Positions 18,464 to 29,527 of a stretch of 64,000 nt of DNA are shown piece after piece (the stretch's first letter is position 1; every line of letters begins with the position of its first letter). Location: contig NZ_JAAWWS010000142.1 of assembly GCF_012272825.1 (NCBI RefSeq), forward strand, positions 1 to 64,000, read 5' to 3'. The position numbers and the translations under genes are program-made. The notes below the pieces were generated by a model. It made no database searches. It was not told where the DNA came from and was given only the letters and a program-made list of their open reading frames with translations. Origin of the DNA: Wenzhouxiangella sp. XN79A. GTDB taxonomy: Bacteria > Pseudomonadota > Gammaproteobacteria > Xanthomonadales > Wenzhouxiangellaceae.

Positions 18464-18925
18464 TCAGGGGCTGGCGGCGACACCGGCCTCGATCATCCTC
18501 GCACGAAGGTCTTCCATCCGGCTGCGGTTCTTGCCGAGGTCGGAATAGCCGATGCGCGAAGCCGAGCGCATTCCGATGGTGCCGGCCGCGCGGTCGAGCA
18601 GGAACTCGACGTCGTCCTTGAAGCGCAGGATCTTCGTGGTCGCCACGGCGCGGATGTAGCGCTCGTTCGAAGCGACGATCTCGAAACTCCGGTCCTCGTC
18701 GAGCATGTCCTGCAGCGCCTGCCAGGCGGCGCCGGGATCGCCCTGGATGCGGATCGGGGCGATGTAGTGGGAATCGCCGGGATCGTCCGCGCTGGACACG
18801 CAGTTGGGGCTCGACGGACAGCGATCGAGCGAGGTAATGTTCTCGGGATCGGGCATGTTTTCGGGCATTCCGGAGCATCCTGTCAGCAGCAGCGCCGCAA
18901 GCAGCGCATAAGTGAAACGATTCAT
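18464..18925 (-). CDS. DUF1499 family lipoprotein
   Basis: The 153-residue protein has a signal peptide with lipobox L-L-T-G-C17. The DUF1499 domain shows CPSSPNCVSS, HYIAPI, a variable helix and the closing YSDLGKNRSRMEDLR. It is predicted to be lipidated in the envelope; function is unknown. The next gene upstream (18960-19550, another lipoprotein) is on the same strand with a 34-base gap, so the two are likely co-transcribed. Confidence 0.9.
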   Translation of the reverse strand: MNRFTYALLAALLLTGCSGMPENMPDPENITSLDRCPSSPNCVSSADDPGDSHYIAPIRIQGDPGAAWQALQDMLDEDRSFEIVASNERYIRAVATTKILRFKDDVEFLLDRAAGTIGMRSASRIGYSDLGKNRSRMEDLRARMIEAGVAASP

Positions 18926-18959
18926 GATCGAGTGGCCTCGGGTTCGGGGAACGGAGCGC

Positions 18960-19550
18960 CTACAGCGCGACTTCGAAGCGGATATCCGACAGCATCACCG
19001 GTGGGCCGTCGCCGTCGGAGGGCTGCAGTTCGATGTCGTCGACGCGGCCGGTGGCGATGCCGTTGTCGTAGGTGTCGAACACGATCGTCGCATAGCTGCT
19101 GTAGTCGACGCCGTCGGGCGAGACGTAGCTGATCAGCGGCTTCGGCGCGCTGGCGAACTGCGACGGATCGTCCGATTCCATGGCCTGGCGCATGCCGAGC
19201 TGCAGCGTCGCCGGCAGTTCGGCCTTCGAGAGATCGAAGCTCATGACCGCCATCGAGAACTCTTCCGTGGCGTCGGCCGACGGCCGGGCCAGGATCATCG
19301 TGCTCATCGACATGCTCAGGTTCCGGTCGGCGGGAAACTCGGTGAACGTTTTCGCCACGCCGTCGACGGTCAGCGCGAGCCTGCCCGCGGTCGATTCGCT
19401 GTTCTCCGACGCACCGTCGGTGGCGTCCCGGGCGTCCGTCGAGGCGTTCGAACCCGGGTCGGCCGGTCGGCTCGGTTCGGCGGAATCGCCGCAGCCGGCG
19501 AGGGTGATCACGGCAACGAGCAGCAGCGTGGAGTTGCGGAACGGCTTCAT
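18960..19550 (-). CDS. Hypothetical lipoprotein
   Basis: Starting at the ATG of 19550 (GGAGA ribosome site 4-8 bases upstream), the 196-residue product has a signal peptide with lipobox TLAGC and a Ser/Asp-rich linker. A beta-rich domain follows (residues about 60-190) that I do not recognise. It contains VDGVAKTFTEFP, DLSKAELPATLQLGM and VDDIELQPSDGDGPPV. A longer frame to 19604 would put non-signal residues first and is rejected. Its position directly upstream of the DUF1499 lipoprotein suggests a two-gene envelope operon. Confidence 0.75.
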   Translation of the reverse strand: MKPFRNSTLLLVAVITLAGCGDSAEPSRPADPGSNASTDARDATDGASENSESTAGRLALTVDGVAKTFTEFPADRNLSMSMSTMILARPSADATEEFSMAVMSFDLSKAELPATLQLGMRQAMESDDPSQFASAPKPLISYVSPDGVDYSSYATIVFDTYDNGIATGRVDDIELQPSDGDGPPVMLSDIRFEVAL

Positions 19551-19783
19551 GGACGTCTCCTGGAGGAAGTGGAACGAAACGGGATACCGGACGCGGACGG
19601 CCATCGCCCGAGGTTCAGTCTAGCCGAAGTGCCGGCGACGCCCCGAGGCGGTACACGAGCGGCCCGTTCGACCCCGATTCCTGCCTATCATGGAGCCAGC
19701 TCAGGATGGATGGACCCGATGAACCAGTCAGGCTGCGTGGTACCGACCCGAACGGCGGTCGCCGGAAGCACGGGGGGGGCGGA

Positions 19784-21385
19784 ATGACGGTCGCGGGGAG
19801 GTCGAAGCGCAGGCGGATCCTGCTGGCCGTTGCCACGGCGCTCGCGCTGGTCTCGATCGCGTTCGCGCTGGCCCGGCTGTGGCAGGCCCAGGCCGGGGTC
19901 GAGGCCGAGCGCAGCTGGCTGGGCCCGACGCCGGTCACCGTGTATCGACCCGCGGCGGAGTCCGGCGCCGCGCCCACCGAGGCGCCGACGGCGCCGACCG
20001 CCGACGGGCTGCCGGTGGTACTGATCTCGCACGGCTTCGCCGGGTCGCAGCAGCTGATGGAGGCCTTCGCGTACTCGCTGGCGCGCAACGGCTACCTCGC
20101 GGTCACGTTCGACTACTACGGTCACGGACGCAACCTGGAGCCGCTGGCCGGCGACGTGATGGATGTCGAGGGCGCGACCCGGACCCTGGTCGACCAGACC
20201 GCCGCCGTGGCCGAGTACGCGCGCTCCCTGCCCGGTGCCGGGCAGCGCTTCGCGATCCTGGGCCACTCCATGGCCTCCGACATCATCGTGCGCTACGCCG
20301 ACGCCGACCCCGGGGTGGACGCGGCGGTGGCCATCTCGCTGTTCTCGCCGGCCGTCACCGAGTCTTCCCCGGAGAATTTCCTCGTCATCGTCGGCGCACT
20401 CGAAGGCCGACTCAAGGACGAAGCGCTGCGGGTGGTCGGGCTGGTCGCTGACGACCCCGAGCCGGGCGTGACCTACGGCGAGTTCGACGACGGCAGCGCC
20501 CGCCGGGCGGTGTTCGCGCCGGGCGTCGAGCACGTCGGCGTGCTGTACAGCCCGACCAGCCTGGAGGAAACCGTGAGCTGGCTGGATCATTCGTTCGGCC
20601 GTGCGCCGGGGCCGTACGACGATGCGAACGACGGTCGCGGCTCGGCGATCCTGATGCTGTTCGCGGGGCTTGTGCTGCTGGCCTGGCCGCTGTCCAGGCT
20701 GCTGCCGCAGGTCGTCGAGCCCGCGCGGGGCCTGAATCCGCGCTGGCGCGAATTGCTGCCGGCGGCGTTCGTGCCGGCCTTTGCGACGCCGCTGCTGCTG
20801 TTCGCGTTTCCGGCCGATTTCCTCGGCGTGCTGGTCGGCGGCTACCTGGCCGTGCATTTCGGGTTGTACGGCCTGATCACGGCCGGGTTCTGCATCGGGC
20901 TACGGCGGCGCCGGGCGACGCCGGTCGTGGCCACGCGGTCCCGCAGGGTCGGTGCGGCCGTGGTTGCGGCAATCGCGGCGACGCTCTACGCGGCCGGGGT
21001 CTTCGGGCTGGCCATGGACCGGTTCGTGACGTCGTTCGCGGTGACCGAGCCGCGCGTGCCGCTGCTGGCGCTGATGCTGGGCGGAACGCTGATCTACTTC
21101 CTGGCCGACGAGTGGCTGACGCGCGGACCGGACGTGCCGCGCGGTGCGCACCTGCTGACGCGCTTCTGCTTCCTGCTGTCGCTGGGCCTAGCCGTAGCGC
21201 TGTCGTTCGAAGACCTGTTCTTCCTGCTGATCATTGCCGTGGTGATCATTCCGTACTTCCTGATCTACGGCCTGATCGGCGGCTGGGTGTATCGCAGGAC
21301 CGGCGATCCGCTGGTCAGCGCGCTGCCCAGCGCCGTGGCCTTCGGCTGGACGCTGGCCGTGGTCTTCCCGCAGATGTCGGGCTGA
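19784..21385 (+). CDS. Membrane-anchored alpha/beta hydrolase with polytopic C-terminal domain
   Basis: The 533-residue product has an N-terminal membrane anchor (12-32). An alpha/beta-hydrolase fold follows: oxyanion motif SHGFAGS (82-88), the FDYYGHGRN strand, and nucleophile elbow G160-H-S162-M-A-S. From about residue 290 there are six or more transmembrane helices, an unusual addition. It probably acts on a periplasmic or membrane-adjacent ester or lipid; substrate unknown. The ATG at 19784 is preferred over an in-frame start at 19706 because a purine-rich G-tract lies just upstream and the anchor follows directly. Its 3' end overlaps a convergent gene by about 200 bases. Confidence 0.82.
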   Translation: MTVAGRSKRRRILLAVATALALVSIAFALARLWQAQAGVEAERSWLGPTPVTVYRPAAESGAAPTEAPTAPTADGLPVVLISHGFAGSQQLMEAFAYSLARNGYLAVTFDYYGHGRNLEPLAGDVMDVEGATRTLVDQTAAVAEYARSLPGAGQRFAILGHSMASDIIVRYADADPGVDAAVAISLFSPAVTESSPENFLVIVGALEGRLKDEALRVVGLVADDPEPGVTYGEFDDGSARRAVFAPGVEHVGVLYSPTSLEETVSWLDHSFGRAPGPYDDANDGRGSAILMLFAGLVLLAWPLSRLLPQVVEPARGLNPRWRELLPAAFVPAFATPLLLFAFPADFLGVLVGGYLAVHFGLYGLITAGFCIGLRRRRATPVVATRSRRVGAAVVAAIAATLYAAGVFGLAMDRFVTSFAVTEPRVPLLALMLGGTLIYFLADEWLTRGPDVPRGAHLLTRFCFLLSLGLAVALSFEDLFFLLIIAVVIIPYFLIYGLIGGWVYRRTGDPLVSALPSAVAFGWTLAVVFPQMSG

Positions 21386-21784
21386 GACCGGCGAGGTGTC
21401 GCGCCAGGCGGTGACCAGCAGCGTGAGGGTCGCGGCATGGAACAGCACCGACGCGGGAACGATCGCGGTCAATTGCCAGATCAGGCCGGTGGCCAGCGCC
21501 ATCGCCCAGACGCAACCGACGTAGCTGACGAGCCGGGTCCGCGGCAGCTCGGGCTTGCCGAGCCGCCAGGCCACGACGGCCAGCGCGGCCAGCGCCAGCG
21601 CGCTCTTGATGCCGGCCATGCCGCGCATCAGCAGCAGCAGGTCGGCGTCGCCGGCCCAGTGCGCAGCGGGCGCAACCATCAGAACGGGGGCGGTGATCAG
21701 CACCGCGCTTCCGGCCAGCAGCGCCGTGCGCGCTCGGTTCGGCGCGGCCTGGATCCATCCGATGTGACGTTCGGCGATCTGCAT
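21188..21784 (-). CDS. Small four-helix membrane protein, antisense overlap at its 3' end
   Basis: From the ATG at 21784 (GGGAG upstream) the first 135 residues contain four hydrophobic helices and read as a genuine inner-membrane protein of unknown family (MQIAERHIGWIQAAP, GMAGIKSALALAALAVVAWR). The remaining 60 residues, antisense to the hydrolase gene, are charged and look like shadow sequence. The true protein may therefore have lost an earlier stop, or a sequencing error may extend it. It is convergent with the hydrolase and divergent from the TlpA-like gene at 21925. Confidence 0.65.
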   Translation of the reverse strand: MQIAERHIGWIQAAPNRARTALLAGSAVLITAPVLMVAPAAHWAGDADLLLLMRGMAGIKSALALAALAVVAWRLGKPELPRTRLVSYVGCVWAMALATGLIWQLTAIVPASVLFHAATLTLLVTAWRDTSPVSARHLREDHGQRPAEGHGAGQRADQRIAGPAIHPAADQAVDQEVRNDHHGNDQQEEQVFERQRYG

Positions 21785-21924
21785 GGCGGAACTCCCGTCG
21801 GTCGATGTTCCGAGCATACTCCACCGCCGATCCGGTTGCCTCCCGGGCCGTATCCGGCCTTCGGCGCCTTGCGGCCGGTCGGTCGGGGTGTCAGGATGGA
21901 GCCGGAATCCCCGAGGCCGTGCCG

Positions 21925-22653
21925 ATGATTCGCCCGATCCTGCTGTTATCGATCCTGCTGATGGTGTTCCTGGTGCCAACCCACTCGACGGCCGGCGAAG
22001 CCGTCCGTCCGATCGAGGGCTGGGACGACTATCGGGATCGTCTGCTCGAAGACGGGTATACCGAGGCCGACGCCGACGCGTGGATCGATTCGGTTCTGGG
22101 CAGCCTGCGCACGATGGACCGCGACGCCGGCGCGGATCGCATCGGCGTGGCCGCCCCGCCGTTCCGCTTCGACGCCTGGCTGAACGTCGAGCCGATGACG
22201 CTGGCCGAACTCCGCGGGCAGGTGGTGCTGGTGCGCTGGTGGACCGACACCTGCCCGTTCTGCGCCAGCAGTTCGCCGGCGCTGCGAACCCTTCACGACG
22301 AGTTCGGCCCGCAGGGCCTGACGCTGATCGGCGTGTTCCATCCGAAGGCCCGACGCGACGATCCGCTCGATCTTCCACGAGTGCGGCGCGTGGTCGAGCA
22401 GCGGGACTTCGAGTTTCCGATCGCCGTCGACTGGAACTGGCGGACCGGTACCCTGAAGGAATGGTGGCTGACGGGGCCGGACCGCCCGGCCACCTCGGTG
22501 ACGTTCCTGCTGGACCGGCAGGGCGTGATCCGCTTCGTCCATCCGGGAATGGAGTACCACGACGAAAACGGATCGCCAGGCCACGCGATGTGCGTCGACG
22601 ACATGACCGCGATCCGGCGCCAGATCGAGCGCCTGCTCGTTCAACAAGGATAG
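21925..22653 (+). CDS. Exported TlpA-like thioredoxin-fold protein
   Basis: The 242-residue protein has a signal peptide (cleavage near STA-GEA). A TlpA/redoxin-like domain follows with the active-site motif C110-P-F-C113 after the strand VVLVRWWTDT, then VTFLLDRQGVIRFVHPG. It should act as a periplasmic thiol-disulfide reductant or peroxidase-like redoxin; the partner is unknown. In-frame starts upstream of 21925 give no signal peptide and are rejected. A broken paralogue of the same protein lies at about 27720-28397, so the family has been duplicated locally. Confidence 0.82.
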   Translation: MIRPILLLSILLMVFLVPTHSTAGEAVRPIEGWDDYRDRLLEDGYTEADADAWIDSVLGSLRTMDRDAGADRIGVAAPPFRFDAWLNVEPMTLAELRGQVVLVRWWTDTCPFCASSSPALRTLHDEFGPQGLTLIGVFHPKARRDDPLDLPRVRRVVEQRDFEFPIAVDWNWRTGTLKEWWLTGPDRPATSVTFLLDRQGVIRFVHPGMEYHDENGSPGHAMCVDDMTAIRRQIERLLVQQG

Positions 22654-22763
22654 ACGTCGCTGATTCGATGCGGCCGGCCCGATGAGCCCGCTACGGCTCG
22701 GCAGAATCGCTCCGACGTGACGGATCGGCCGTCGCACTGGACGCCCCTGGGGACGAGTTCGCT

Positions 22764-23081
22764 ATGGAGTTCACCTTTTCCTTTCTCTGGAACCTGGCCC
22801 GCGTGCTCTGGCTGCTTGCTCCCCTGTTCCTGGGGTTGGGGGCGATCATCGCCGGGCTTTCCGCGTGGGTCGGACGCCGCGAGGGATGGTCCATCGGCGA
22901 CAGCCTCTACTTCGGTTTCATCACGGCGCTGACGGTCGGGTACGGCGATCTTCGACCGACGACCGGGCGGAACAAGTTCCTCGCCATCGTGATTGCGCTG
23001 TTCGGATTGATCACGTCGGGGATTCTTGTCGCAACGGCCGTGGAAGTGGTTTCCATGAGCTTCCGGTCGCGGGCGCACTAG
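22764..23081 (+). CDS. Minimal two-helix potassium channel
   Basis: The 105-residue protein has two transmembrane helices (about 14-36 and 72-95) flanking a pore loop. The selectivity filter T57-V-G-Y-G-D62 is the exact potassium-channel signature, so this is an Ion_trans_2 pore subunit acting as a tetramer in the inner membrane. It lacks any RCK/TrkA or cyclic-nucleotide regulatory domain, making it a bare KcsA-like pore. Its stop codon TAG shares its last base with the start of the 264-bp inverted-repeat element. Confidence 0.9.
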   Translation: MEFTFSFLWNLARVLWLLAPLFLGLGAIIAGLSAWVGRREGWSIGDSLYFGFITALTVGYGDLRPTTGRNKFLAIVIALFGLITSGILVATAVEVVSMSFRSRAH

Positions 23082-23344
23082 TGCGCCCCGCCATTCATTG
23101 TGTAACGTATAGCGAGCCGGAGAGCGTTTGGCTGCAAGGCCTGTCTCGCAGGGAACGGCAGCGTCCTTTCCAGGCGACGGAACGCCGCAGATGAAGGCGC
23201 TCCGGTTCGCCCTTCAAGGAGCGCGCCTGAACCGACATTCCGGCGTTGGTCCCTTGTAGAGGGCTGGCCATTCACTGCGGGCCGCGCCTTGCACTGTCGA
23301 TTCAGGCGCACTCCAGACGTCACACAATGAATGGCGGGGTGCAC
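23081..23344 (+). mobile_element. 264-bp dispersed element with 28-bp terminal inverted repeats (copy A)
   Basis: The left end (23081-23108, GTGCGCCCCGCCATTCATTG then TGTAACGT) and right end (23317-23344) are reverse complements at 26 of 28 positions. A near-identical copy is at 39074-39338, a half copy at 15194-15331 and a degraded one near 37455-37600. There is no coding region, so it is MITE-like. No clear target duplication is visible. It separates the potassium-channel gene from the convergent aconitase gene. Confidence 0.85.
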
Positions 23345-23529
23345 GCGTCGCGACTTGACCTGGAGAACACCTTGAACTCATTCTCATTGCGTCGACGACG
23401 CCCGTTCTGCGGACGTTCCGACATGGCGCGGTCGCGCCGCCGGCACTGCAGTATCCCGGGGTTGGCGGGAACGAACGAGGGGCGCTCGCTGCGAGCGCCC
23501 GCCATGTGCTTGTTTGCCGCGCGCGTCGG
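23345..23529. other. Remainder of the channel-aconitase convergent gap
   Basis: Nothing beyond the preceding element is recognised here. Confidence 0.4.
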
Positions 23530-26322
<2,793 letters not shown>

Positions 26323-26874
26323 GGATGGTCGGGCCCTTCGGTGTGGTCTGAAGCGCGAACGCGCCCTCCGAGCGGGCCGTTACGTCGCGCGAGGTCAACC
26401 CCGCGATTATAGCCTCGGACCGGGCCCCGGAGCGCCCGACGGGCACGGCGGCGGAGGGCCGCCGGCGCCGGGCCGGCGGCCGGAGCGCTTCGGTTGTCCG
26501 ACCGTTCGGTGGTGAACACGCCGTTGGGCTGATCGCAGGTAATGGCCGCGAAGCGGGCGAGGAGCGTGCCGAGGCCCGATTCGCTGTGGTGGACGCGACG
26601 CGGAACGTCGTCGGGAAAAGACCATCACCGAGCGCACGAAGCCGTCGATGCCGCCGCCCGAGCATGCGGCGGGCTTCGTGGACGTTGACGAACCCGCCTG
26701 GCGTAGCCGGCCGGCGACGCAGCGGTCGCTCGATGGAGCCGACGGAACGCGGACCGGCGCGCTGTGCAGGTCGCCGTTGGTGCCGAAGTGCTGCCGTGAT
26801 CGAGGAACCGGGCCGGGGGCCCGGTTCGCTCATGACGTCCGGGGCCGGCGAGGCCGGCCGGATGTCGGGTCACA
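26323..26874. other. Gene-free interval, 552 bases
   Basis: It lies upstream of acnB and should contain its promoter. Open frames in the interval have biased, shadow-like composition and no recognisable domain. Confidence 0.4.
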
Positions 26875-27534
26875 TCACTCGACGATGACCCCCACGCGAA
26901 GCACGTCGACGCTGCTGGCCACGATTTCGCGGCCTTCGATCCAGTCGTCGTCGATCTCGCCGAAGACGTTGACCGAGTCGCCGACGCGGATCTTCATGTA
27001 GCCGTCGTCGTCGAGCGGGTTGTCGGCCAGTTCGTCGACTTCGACGGTGAAATCGCCGCCCGCTCTGGTGTGGATCCGGAATTCGTCATCGTCGACCGAT
27101 TTGACGACGCCGGAGACCTGGACGTAGTCGTCCATCATCCGACCGGACACCATGCCGTACTTGTCGGCGTAGTCCTCGTCGAGGATGAAGGTCGTGCCGA
27201 TCTTGTCGATGTGCATGGCAGTGGCTTCGAGTTCCCTGCCCTGGAAGAAGTGATCTTCCACCTGGCCGGTGACCGTGACCCGGTCGCCGGGCAGCAGGGT
27301 GTAGGCACCGCCGTCGCGGATGTCGTCTTCGATGTCGACGGTCACGGTCTCGGCGCCGACCATCAGGTCGAATTCGTCTTCGCGCTCCTCGACGATGGTG
27401 CCGGAGAGCGTGATCGAGGTGTCCTCTTCAAGGCCGCTCAAGGGGCCCGTCTGCTCTTCGGCATGGGCCGGCAGGGCAGTCAGGCCGACGGCGAGTGCTG
27501 AAGCGATGCTGGTTGCAAGTAGCTGGTTCTTCAT
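26875..27534 (-). CDS. Exported double OB-fold (DUF5666-like) protein
   Basis: The 219-residue acidic protein has a signal peptide (cleavage LPAHA-EEQ). Two similar beta-barrel modules follow: SITLSGTIVEEREDEFDL with VTVTGQVEDHFFQGRELEA, then VQVSGVVKSVDDDEFRI with VNVFGEIDDDWIEGREIVA. This repeated 'x-V-x-G-x-V' pattern is typical of periplasmic OB-fold proteins (YgiW/DUF5666-like). They may bind small ligands or act in envelope stress; the exact role is unknown. AGGA lies a few bases before the ATG at 27534. Confidence 0.75.
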   Translation of the reverse strand: MKNQLLATSIASALAVGLTALPAHAEEQTGPLSGLEEDTSITLSGTIVEEREDEFDLMVGAETVTVDIEDDIRDGGAYTLLPGDRVTVTGQVEDHFFQGRELEATAMHIDKIGTTFILDEDYADKYGMVSGRMMDDYVQVSGVVKSVDDDEFRIHTRAGGDFTVEVDELADNPLDDDGYMKIRVGDSVNVFGEIDDDWIEGREIVASSVDVLRVGVIVE

Positions 27535-27720
27535 ATCGTCCTCGCATGTTGGATGGGAATCGGCATGGCGTATGCCGCTCGATGTCTACGGTGCACGATC
27601 GGAAGCCGCGGGATCTTGATCTGGATAAAGGCGTCGAGATCGGTTGCGAACCCGGTCAGGGATCTGCACCCGGATCGGAACCGTGTCGGGCTGCACGCTG
27701 TTGCCCTGAAGGTCGAGCCC

Positions 27721-28397
27721 TGCTGCGATTTCCGATCATCACGACCCTGGCGGTGCCTTGGGCATCGCTTGCCGCCGACGGGATTCCGGTGGTGGAGAGC
27801 CGGCACGATGATCGCGATCGACTGCTCGCGGACGGTCGCGCCTCGACCGAGGTCGAGGCGCGGGTCGCGTCGATGCCCGGCTCGCTGGCATCGATGGACC
27901 GCAATGCCGGGGCCGACCGGGTCGGAGCGTCCGCACCGACGCTCGAGTTCGATGCCTGGATGAACACCGACCCGCTATCGCTGGAGCCGTTGCGCGGCCG
28001 GGTGTTGCTGGTGCGCTGGTGGACCGGCACCTGCCCGTTCTGCGCCGGCAGCGCGCCGGCACCTAGTGCTCTTCACGGGCAGTGTTCGTCGCAGGGGCTG
28101 ACGGTCATCGGCGTGTTCCAGCCCGAAGGCCGGCCGCGACGATCCGCTCGACCTGCCGCGGGTGCAGCGAGCCGTGGAGCAACGGGGGTTGGAGTTTCCG
28201 ATCGCGGTCGACCGGCGACCTCGGTGAGCTTTCTGGTCGATGCGCAGGGCGTGATCCGCTTCATGCATCCGGGCATGGAGTATCACGACGAATCCGGCGC
28301 CCGCGACCACGCGATGTGCGTCGACGACATGCGCGCCATTCGCGGCGAGATCGATCGATTGCCGGGCGGGCGGCAGCCGATCGCGTCTCCGCGCTGA
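27721..28397 (+). pseudogene. Broken paralogue of the TlpA-like gene at 21925
   Basis: The region closely parallels the intact gene: LLVRWWTGTCPFCAGS, GLTVIGVFQPEG and IRFMHPGMEYHDESG match its motifs. After 'PEGR' the frame shifts: the homologous RDDPLDLPRV continues in another frame from about 28135 to 28200. The segment matching WNWRTGTLKEWWLTGPD (about 50 bases) is then deleted, which restores the original frame at RPATSVSF. The signal-peptide-like start (LLRFPIITTLAVPWAS) has no nearby ATG, GTG or TTG. This is a clear pseudogene and shows that the family was duplicated and one copy lost. Confidence 0.85.
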
Positions 28398-28480
28398 CCG
28401 GGTGGCCCATCGCTGCGGCCGGCGCAACGACGGCGAACAGGCGTCCGCGGGCCGGAGGCCGGCCCGGGGTCGCGGCGGAA

Positions 28481-28999
28481 TCAGCCGACCTTGCGCGTAT
28501 AGCCGCTGCACCAGCCGTTGGCGTTGACGAGCTTGCCGGGGAACAGCTGGCAGCCGCCCCACGCCTCGCCTTCCGCGCCCTGGTACAGCGTGCAGTTGGC
28601 GCAGACCTGGCCGGGCCGGTACTGCGGGTACTTCCGGGTGTCGACGTTGGCCACGTCGTGCTTGTAGCCCAGCGCCTGCGCGGTCGGGTCGTCGAGGCCG
28701 ACCTGCGGCATGTCGCCGGAGTCGGCCGGTTCGGCGGGCTGCCGGGCCATGGCGTCCGGTTCGGGCTCGGGCGTCGGCTCCGGCTGGCGGGACGGCTGCG
28801 GCTCGGGCGCGTCGGCCTGTGGCGGGCTCGATGCCGTGTCGTTCGACCGGGCCGGGCCGGCCGGCGGCGGTGCGGCGTCGTCGGAGCATCCGATGATCGC
28901 GGTGATCGGCAGGATGGCGGCGGCGGTGCCGAACAGGCGCAGGAAACGGCGCCGTTGTTCGGGGCTGGCTTGCACGAGCGGATCGTTCCGTTTCTTCAT
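28481..28999 (-). CDS. High-potential iron-sulfur protein (HiPIP)
   Basis: The 172-residue product carries a twin-arginine-type start (RRRFLRLFG) for folded export. A low-complexity Pro/Glu/Ala linker (about 42-95) leads into a classical HiPIP domain: ALGYKHDVANVD and KYPQYRPGQ, with cluster ligands C133, C136, C150 and C164. HiPIPs are periplasmic electron carriers between cytochrome bc1 and terminal oxidases or photosystems. The linker plus C38 (AIIGC) suggests a Tat-exported lipoprotein tethered to the membrane. GAGGAG upstream supports the start. It is monocistronic. Confidence 0.93.
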   Translation of the reverse strand: MKKRNDPLVQASPEQRRRFLRLFGTAAAILPITAIIGCSDDAAPPPAGPARSNDTASSPPQADAPEPQPSRQPEPTPEPEPDAMARQPAEPADSGDMPQVGLDDPTAQALGYKHDVANVDTRKYPQYRPGQVCANCTLYQGAEGEAWGGCQLFPGKLVNANGWCSGYTRKVG

Positions 29000-29163
29000 G
29001 CTGGCTCCTCAAGGGGTAAGACCGCGGAGCCCGAGTATAGGATCGGCTGCGTCCAATGTTCAATCCGGCCTATCGATCACCAATGGCGGTGATCGATGCC
29101 GGATCGATCGCGCCTTCAGCCGGTCCGCAGCAGATCCGTGACCACTCGTCGAGCCGGCCCGGC

Positions 29164-29481
29164 TCAGAACTTGTCCGGCCGCAGGATCTCGACTTCTTCC
29201 AGGTAGGTAATGCCCGAGTAGTGGTCGAAGAACTGCTCGGCCACGTCGTCGGCGATGCGGTTGGCCGCGTCCTTGCTGCCGGTGATCACCTCGATCTTGA
29301 CGTTGCTGAACTCGTCGACGACGTTGGCGCGGTTGGTCGAGCGCACGCCGCGACTGCCCTTGCCGCCGGCGGGCGTGATCGTGTAGCCGCGGGCGCCGGC
29401 ATTCTCGATGAGCTTCGCCACCTTCTCGACGATGATCTTCTCGGTGATGATGACGACCTTGCTTGCCTTGTGATGATCCAT
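29164..29481 (-). CDS. sbtB: PII-like regulator of the bicarbonate transporter (SbtB-type)
   Basis: The 105-residue protein has the PII fold (KVVIITEKIIVEKVAKLIENAG start, TITPAGGKGSRGVRS T-loop, KIEVITG). Together with its place directly after sbtA it looks like an SbtB-type PII protein, which binds adenine nucleotides and controls SbtA. It lacks the C-terminal cysteine loop of cyanobacterial SbtB (it ends LRPDKF). The ATG at 29481 with GGGAGG upstream is preferred over a longer frame to 29559. The gap to sbtA is 46 bases, so the genes form an operon. Confidence 0.88.
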   Translation of the reverse strand: MDHHKASKVVIITEKIIVEKVAKLIENAGARGYTITPAGGKGSRGVRSTNRANVVDEFSNVKIEVITGSKDAANRIADDVAEQFFDHYSGITYLEEVEILRPDKF

Positions 29482-29527
29482 GGGTTCCTCCCGCGCGTTC
29501 GGCGCGTGGTGGTGAAGTGCGAGGCTT

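Noticed and set aside
26407-26873. Open frames upstream of acnB
   Set aside because: Arginine/proline/alanine-rich products with no motif and overlapping frames on both strands; treated as non-coding.
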